The notes under the pieces are model-generated. The model saw only the letters and a list, made by a program, of their open reading frames with translations. It was not told the origin of the DNA and made no database searches. From an uncultured Pseudoflavonifractor sp. (GTDB lineage: Bacteria > Bacillota > Clostridia > Oscillospirales > Oscillospiraceae), in contig CANEAY010000010.1 of assembly GCA_947425785.1 (NCBI GenBank), forward strand, positions 28,286 to 92,285: a stretch of 64,000 nt of DNA, in the 5' to 3' direction. This document shows, in pieces, positions 30,301-36,300 of the stretch. A program made the translations under genes and the position numbers. How positions within the stretch are numbered: position 1 is the first letter of the stretch; every line of letters begins with the position of its first letter.

Positions 30301-33300
30301 GCCTGTATCACGAGCCCCGACAACTATGTGGGTACTCGCAGCTATCTCTTTGAGATCCCCGCCCAGGGCGGCGACCTGGAGTTGGCCATCGAAGGGGTGT
30401 CGGAGGCGACCTACTGCCGTGGCGACTACACCCCTGTGGTGACGGTAAAGCGGGAGGGCTTTGTGCTGGCTGTGGAATACTATGGCCTCAGTTACAGTTT
30501 TGCCCCGGCGGATGGCTCTCCTGTTCAGGCGGCCTCCTTCATTTCCGGCAAGACCAAATTTCGGGACGCGGGCGTCTACACCATCTATGCCGCAGGCAGT
30601 GGGAACTATATGGGTTCCGCGGGCAAGATCACCTTCACCATCCATCCTAAGAGCCTGGTCCAGGGGGATACCGAGGACGGTACGCCTTCGGTGGAGGCCG
30701 ACGTGGCGGTGGGGCAGGACTTTGTCTATACCGGAAAGCCCCAGCAGGCCAAGATCACCGCCTCCTATCTGTCTCAGGCCCTGGAGGAGAAGGACTATAC
30801 CCTCTCCTACCAGAACCATGTGGATGCGGGCACCGCCTCGGTGACCGTCACCGGTCAGGGAAACTATACCGGAAGCCGTACTCTGACCTATGCCATCCAA
30901 AAACAGCCCCTCCAGGTAGAGGTGGGGAACCGGGGAAAGCTCTACGGCTCCGCAGATCCGGCATACAGCTACACCGTAAAGGATGCGGGGGGCACAGCCG
31001 TGGCCGGCATCCGCCTTACCGGGGCGGTGGAGCGGACGGCGGGGGAAAATGTGGGCCAATATCCCCTGAACATCGGCAACCTCTCTGCGGGAAGCAACTA
31101 TGTCCTGACTCTCTCCGGGGCTCCGGCCCTGCGGATCGACCCAAAATCCATTGGAGACGGGATCACTCCCGCGGGGAATATCAGTCCCCAGGCCCCCAGC
31201 TATGTGGCGGCGGACAACACCACCGGCGGCCAGCTGAAACAGGCCCTTCAGGTGACTTATTGGGCCCCTGCCCTGGGCCAGAAGACCCTGGCTGCCGGAA
31301 CGGACTACTCTGTGACCATTACCAAGGATGGCACTGCCGTGTCTGATGCCGCCTCCCTGACGGCAGGGGAGTACACCTTGACTATCTCCGCCAAGGGGAG
31401 CAACTATACTGGAGGCTTCCGGCTGACAGTGCAGGCAGTGGCTGCCGATTCCCTCATCGACCTGGGAACAGGGCAGACCCTGACCTACCGTCTTGGCGGG
31501 CAGCCCCAGACTCTGACCCCAAAAGTGGGGACGGAGGTGCTCCGGGGCTGTAACGTCACGGTGACCGCCAACTACACCAGCGGCAAAACAGCCACCACCC
31601 ATCCCACCCAGGCAGGGGATGGGACATTCACATTGCCCCTTACCGACGCCGGCACCTATACGGTGGTGGTGACCCAGCATACTGGGGAGACCGTGTATTT
31701 TGGGACGGTCACTTATGTGGTACAGCCCAAAGACATCTCTGTCGGCAACACCTTCGGTGACGGGGAGGCCGCCCTTGACACCCTCCAGGGCGACTTCTCC
31801 TATACTGGCCAGGAGGTGTTCCCCACCAACGCCAACGCACTGCTGCTCTACGGCGGGGAGACTATCCCGGCGGCAGAGGGGGGCGTTATCAACTACATCG
31901 TGGGCTATTCCGGCAACGTGAACCCCGGTATGGCTGCCGTGACGGTTTACGGCCAGGGGAACTATGCCGGAACCCGGACAGCCGCCTTTACCGTGGGCGA
32001 GATCCGTTACCGGCTGACCTACGATCCCAACGGCGCCCTCACCGGAGCGGCGCCCGAGGATAACAGCCTCTACATGAAGAACGCCATGGCCACCGTCATG
32101 GGTAACGTAGGCGGCCTTGTGGGCCCCACGGGAACTGTGTTCCTGGGGTGGAGCGCTTCCCAGATGAAGGTGATCCAAAGCCGGGAGGAGCTGGCGGAGG
32201 AGGTCTATGTCAGCGGCAGTCTCTACCCTATAGGGGAGAAGGACGTGAAACTCTATGCCGTCTGGGCTTCCGACGCCAATCAGAACGGCACCGCCGACTG
32301 CGATGAGGATAAGTATACTGTGACCTATGCCTGTGCTAAGACCGATCTGTGCACCGGCCTTGTCCCTGTGGACAGCCAGCCCTATCTAAGCGGCGGCGCC
32401 GTGCCGGTGATGGAGAACCTGGGCCGTCTGGCCCTGGAGGGATATCTCCTTCTGGGCTGGGCGCCTATGGCATCTGTGCCGGAGACCCTGCGGCTGGACA
32501 GCTCCGATGAATTTTTCAACTTTGTCAGCCAGAATGACCTGTATGCCCCGGGCCGGAGCTTCTCCATGGGCAGCGGGGACTTGACTCTTTACGCCGTCTG
32601 GGGTGCTGATGCCAATGGCAACGGCACTGTGGACTGGATGGAGAGCAAAGTCCAGTACTTCGTCTCCTACGACGGCAACGGCGGTGCCGGTACCCTGCCC
32701 GCCTCTCACGTCCTGCCCTCTGAGACCCTTACGGTGACTGTGGCGCCGAACTTTGAGGAAGGGAAGCTGACCCGGCCCGGTCATGTCCTTTTGGGCTGGA
32801 CAGTGACTCAGACGCCGCCCCTGACCGGAGTGCCGGAAAAGGAGTATCTCAACTCCGGCGACACCTATGTGATCCAGCCCGGCGCACCCAACCCTGTGAT
32901 CTTCTACGCTCTGTGGGCAGTAGACGAGAACGGGAATGGAAAGCCAGACTACGAGGAACCCCGGTACACCCTGACTTACGCCAACGCCTGCGCTGACGTG
33001 ACGACCGCGCCTCCCGCCCCGGTGGATCAGGTGCTGGGGAACACTCTGGTCAAGCTCCCCGACTCACTTTCCGGGACGACAGGGGGCCGCGCCGCGGTGT
33101 TCCTTGGCTGGACGACAGAACAGGAAGCGGCGGCAGAGGTCTATACCCGGGGCACGGCCCCGGAGGGGATGTTCCCGCCGGGTGGGGTTTGGACTGTGAC
33201 AGAGGAGACCACCCTCTACGCCGTTTGGGGTGAGCCCGACTATCACATCTCCCAGTACAACGTCACCGTGACTCCCACCCCCACCGAGGGCGGCAAGGCA

Positions 33301-36300
33301 GTCAGCGACAAGACGGCAGTTCTCAGCGGCGAGGATGTGGCGGTCAATATTACTGTGGCCCCCGGCTATGCCATGAGCCAAGTTCTGGTCAACGGCGTGG
33401 CGGCGCCCGTCACCGCCACCGGCGACAAGACGGGCCGGACATTCCAGCTGGAGCTGAAAGACATCCAGGAGAACAAATCGGTGGTCGTGGCTTTTGTCCG
33501 TTCCGAGTTCCGGGTGGTCTGGCCTAATCCGGTGGCCTTTGACCAGACCCGGCAGGCCCCTGAACTGAAAGTGTACAAGAGCGACGACAGCGGTGTGATG
33601 GTGGCGAAGGGGGACTATACTCTCTCCGGCCGTTACGGTACGGAGGAGGTTCCCTATGAGGAGCTTTTCCTCCACGCCGGCACCTATACTATCACCGTCC
33701 AGGGCGAGAAGGACACCCAGTACGCCAACAGCCAGGTGCAGGTGCCCTATGTCATCACCCCTGCGGAATTGACCAAAGTGACACTCAAGGAGGAGGCGCG
33801 TCCCTATAAGGGAACGCCTTACGCTGACGAGATCGCCAAGGTGGAGGCCGGGAAGCTGACCGTCCCCACTGGCGGCTACACCGCTCTTTACAGCGGAAAC
33901 CTCAATGTGGGCACCGCCGACCTGGTGGTGGCCGGTACCGGGGATTATACAGGTGCCCTGACCACCCAGTTTGAGATCACCGCCGCGGCGGCGGGGAGCC
34001 TGACCGCCGCCTGGGACAAGGTTCCCAGCCTTACCTACAACGGTCAGCCCCATCGGCCGGTTCCCTCCGTCACCAGTGGCGGGTCAGCGCTCACGGAAAA
34101 CCTGGATTACACTTTGACCTATCCCGACGACGTCACCGCCGCCGGGACAAAGACCGTTACCGTCACCGGCAAGGGCAACTTTGCCGGAGCCTCAGTCACC
34201 CTGTCCTACATTATTAAGGCGAAGTCTTTGGCGGAGGAGGACAAGACCGACGGCACCGCCCCGGTGAGTGCATTGGCTCTGGCTGACCAGACCTACACCG
34301 GCGCCGCTCTGGAGCCTGTCCCGGTGCTGCTCTACGGTACTGCCCCGGCCCTGACTCTGACCCAGGGGACGGACTTTACCCTGGCGTACAGCGGCAATAC
34401 CGCCGTGGGCGAGGCCGCAATCACTGTTACTGGCCAGGGCAGCTATACCGGGGAGCGGACGCTGACCTTCCAGATCCTTCCCGCCGGCAGCGGTCTGACG
34501 GCAGCCGCCTCTGTGCTTAAGCCATATACTGGCGCCGGACAGCTCCTGACCCAGGAGGAGCTGCGGGTGAAGCAGGGGGAGCGGGAGCTGACCTATGGAA
34601 CGGACTACACTGTTGCCTACACCGCCATGGCGGCCACAGGCGCGGCTCTGGACAACGGCGCCCCCAAGGACGTCGGAACTTATATAGTCACCATCACTGC
34701 CAAGGGAGGCTATGCCGGCTCCGCCCAGACCACCTTTACCATCACTCCCTTGAAGCTCACTGAGCTTACAGTGGACGAGACAAACTTCTCCTATGACGGC
34801 ACCCCCCACGCCCCCGTACTTCAGACGGTGAAGGCGGGATCCCTTACCCTGTCCGAAGGGGATTACGCCCTGTCCTACCGGGACAGCGGAGGGGCCTCCA
34901 GCCCCACTCCGCCTACCCAGGCGGGGAGCTACACTCTGGTGGTGACCGCCCAGGGTAATTTCACCGGGGAGCTGACCAAGGCTTTCCTCATTGCCAGCGG
35001 CGCCGCCTTCACAGTGTCTACTCCCACAGACAGGGTCTACGATGGCCTGCCCTACCAGCCCGATCCTCAGGTGAAGGCAGGGGAGCGGGTGCTGGCAGAG
35101 AATACTGACTATATCCTCACATATCCCGCTGACCTGGTGAACGCTGGAGAGAAACAGGGGAAGGTGACCGGCATTGGCAACTACACTGGAGCGGAGGGCG
35201 CTTTTTCCTATCACCTCAAACCCCAGTCCCTGGAGGATGCGGCTGTCCGGGTTTCCATCCCCGATCAGATTTATTCCGGCGCTGCCCTGACTCCGCCGCC
35301 AGTGGTGACATACCAGACCGAGGATGGCCGGATGCTCTTCCTGACAGCGGGTACCGACTATGTCCTGGCTTATGCCAACAATACAGAGGTCGGCACCGCC
35401 GCCGTGACACTCACGGGCAAGGGCAACTATGCCGATGTCCGCACCGTAGCCTTCCAGATCACCTCCGCCGGCGGAAAGAACCTGACCGTGACCAGTTCTC
35501 CCGCCTCCCTGCCCTACACCGGAAAAGCCCAGGAGCCTACCGTCGCCGTAAAGGCCGGAGGGAGCGCCTTGACAGCGGGGGCGGACTACGTCCTGACTTA
35601 CCGGGCTGGAACTGGGACATTGGACGAGGCCGGAAAGCCCTTGGGGGCCGGTGCCTATGACATCGTGGTCACCGGTTTGGGCAACTACGCCGGTGATACG
35701 GGCTTCGCCAGTTTTGTCATTACCCCGGCGGAGATGGGGACGGTGACAGTAGCCCAGGAGCCCTTGGTGTATGACGGCGATCCCAAACAGCCCAACCTCA
35801 CCGTGAAGGATGCCGACGGAACGGTGCTGGTCAAAGACAGGGACTACACCGTGAGCTATACCAACAATGTGAACGCTGGGACTGGCTCCGTTACCGTCGC
35901 CGGAACCGGGAATTACACAGGGATTCAAAGCCGGACGTTCTCCATTGCACCCGCTGCCCTGGTGGTCATCCCCACCACCCTGGAAAAGGTATACGGAGGT
36001 ATGGATGAGCTGACCTACACTGTAGCCGAACGGGCTGGTCATACCTTTGAGGGCGCTCTGACCCGTGCGGCGGGGGAGACTGTGGGGGAATATGACTTCT
36101 CCCTTGCCATCCTACGGGAAACCAGCGGGAACTACACTCTGGTTCTGAACGACGAGGACGCCGCCTTCTCTATCCTTCCCAAGAGTGTGGAGGAGAGTAA
36201 TGTGACCCGGACTGGCGATTTGACCGTAGGCTATACCGGTACGCCCTTCAGCCAGGCCATCACTACTGTCTACGCCGCCCAAGGCGGGAACCTGCTTCTG

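Noticed and set aside
21667..32178. Long minus-strand open frames (up to 804 codons) opposite the giant gene
   Set aside because: They are shadows of biased codon use in the plus-strand gene; the plus frame has signal peptide, repeats and SLH domains, and the minus frames show no domains or ribosome sites.
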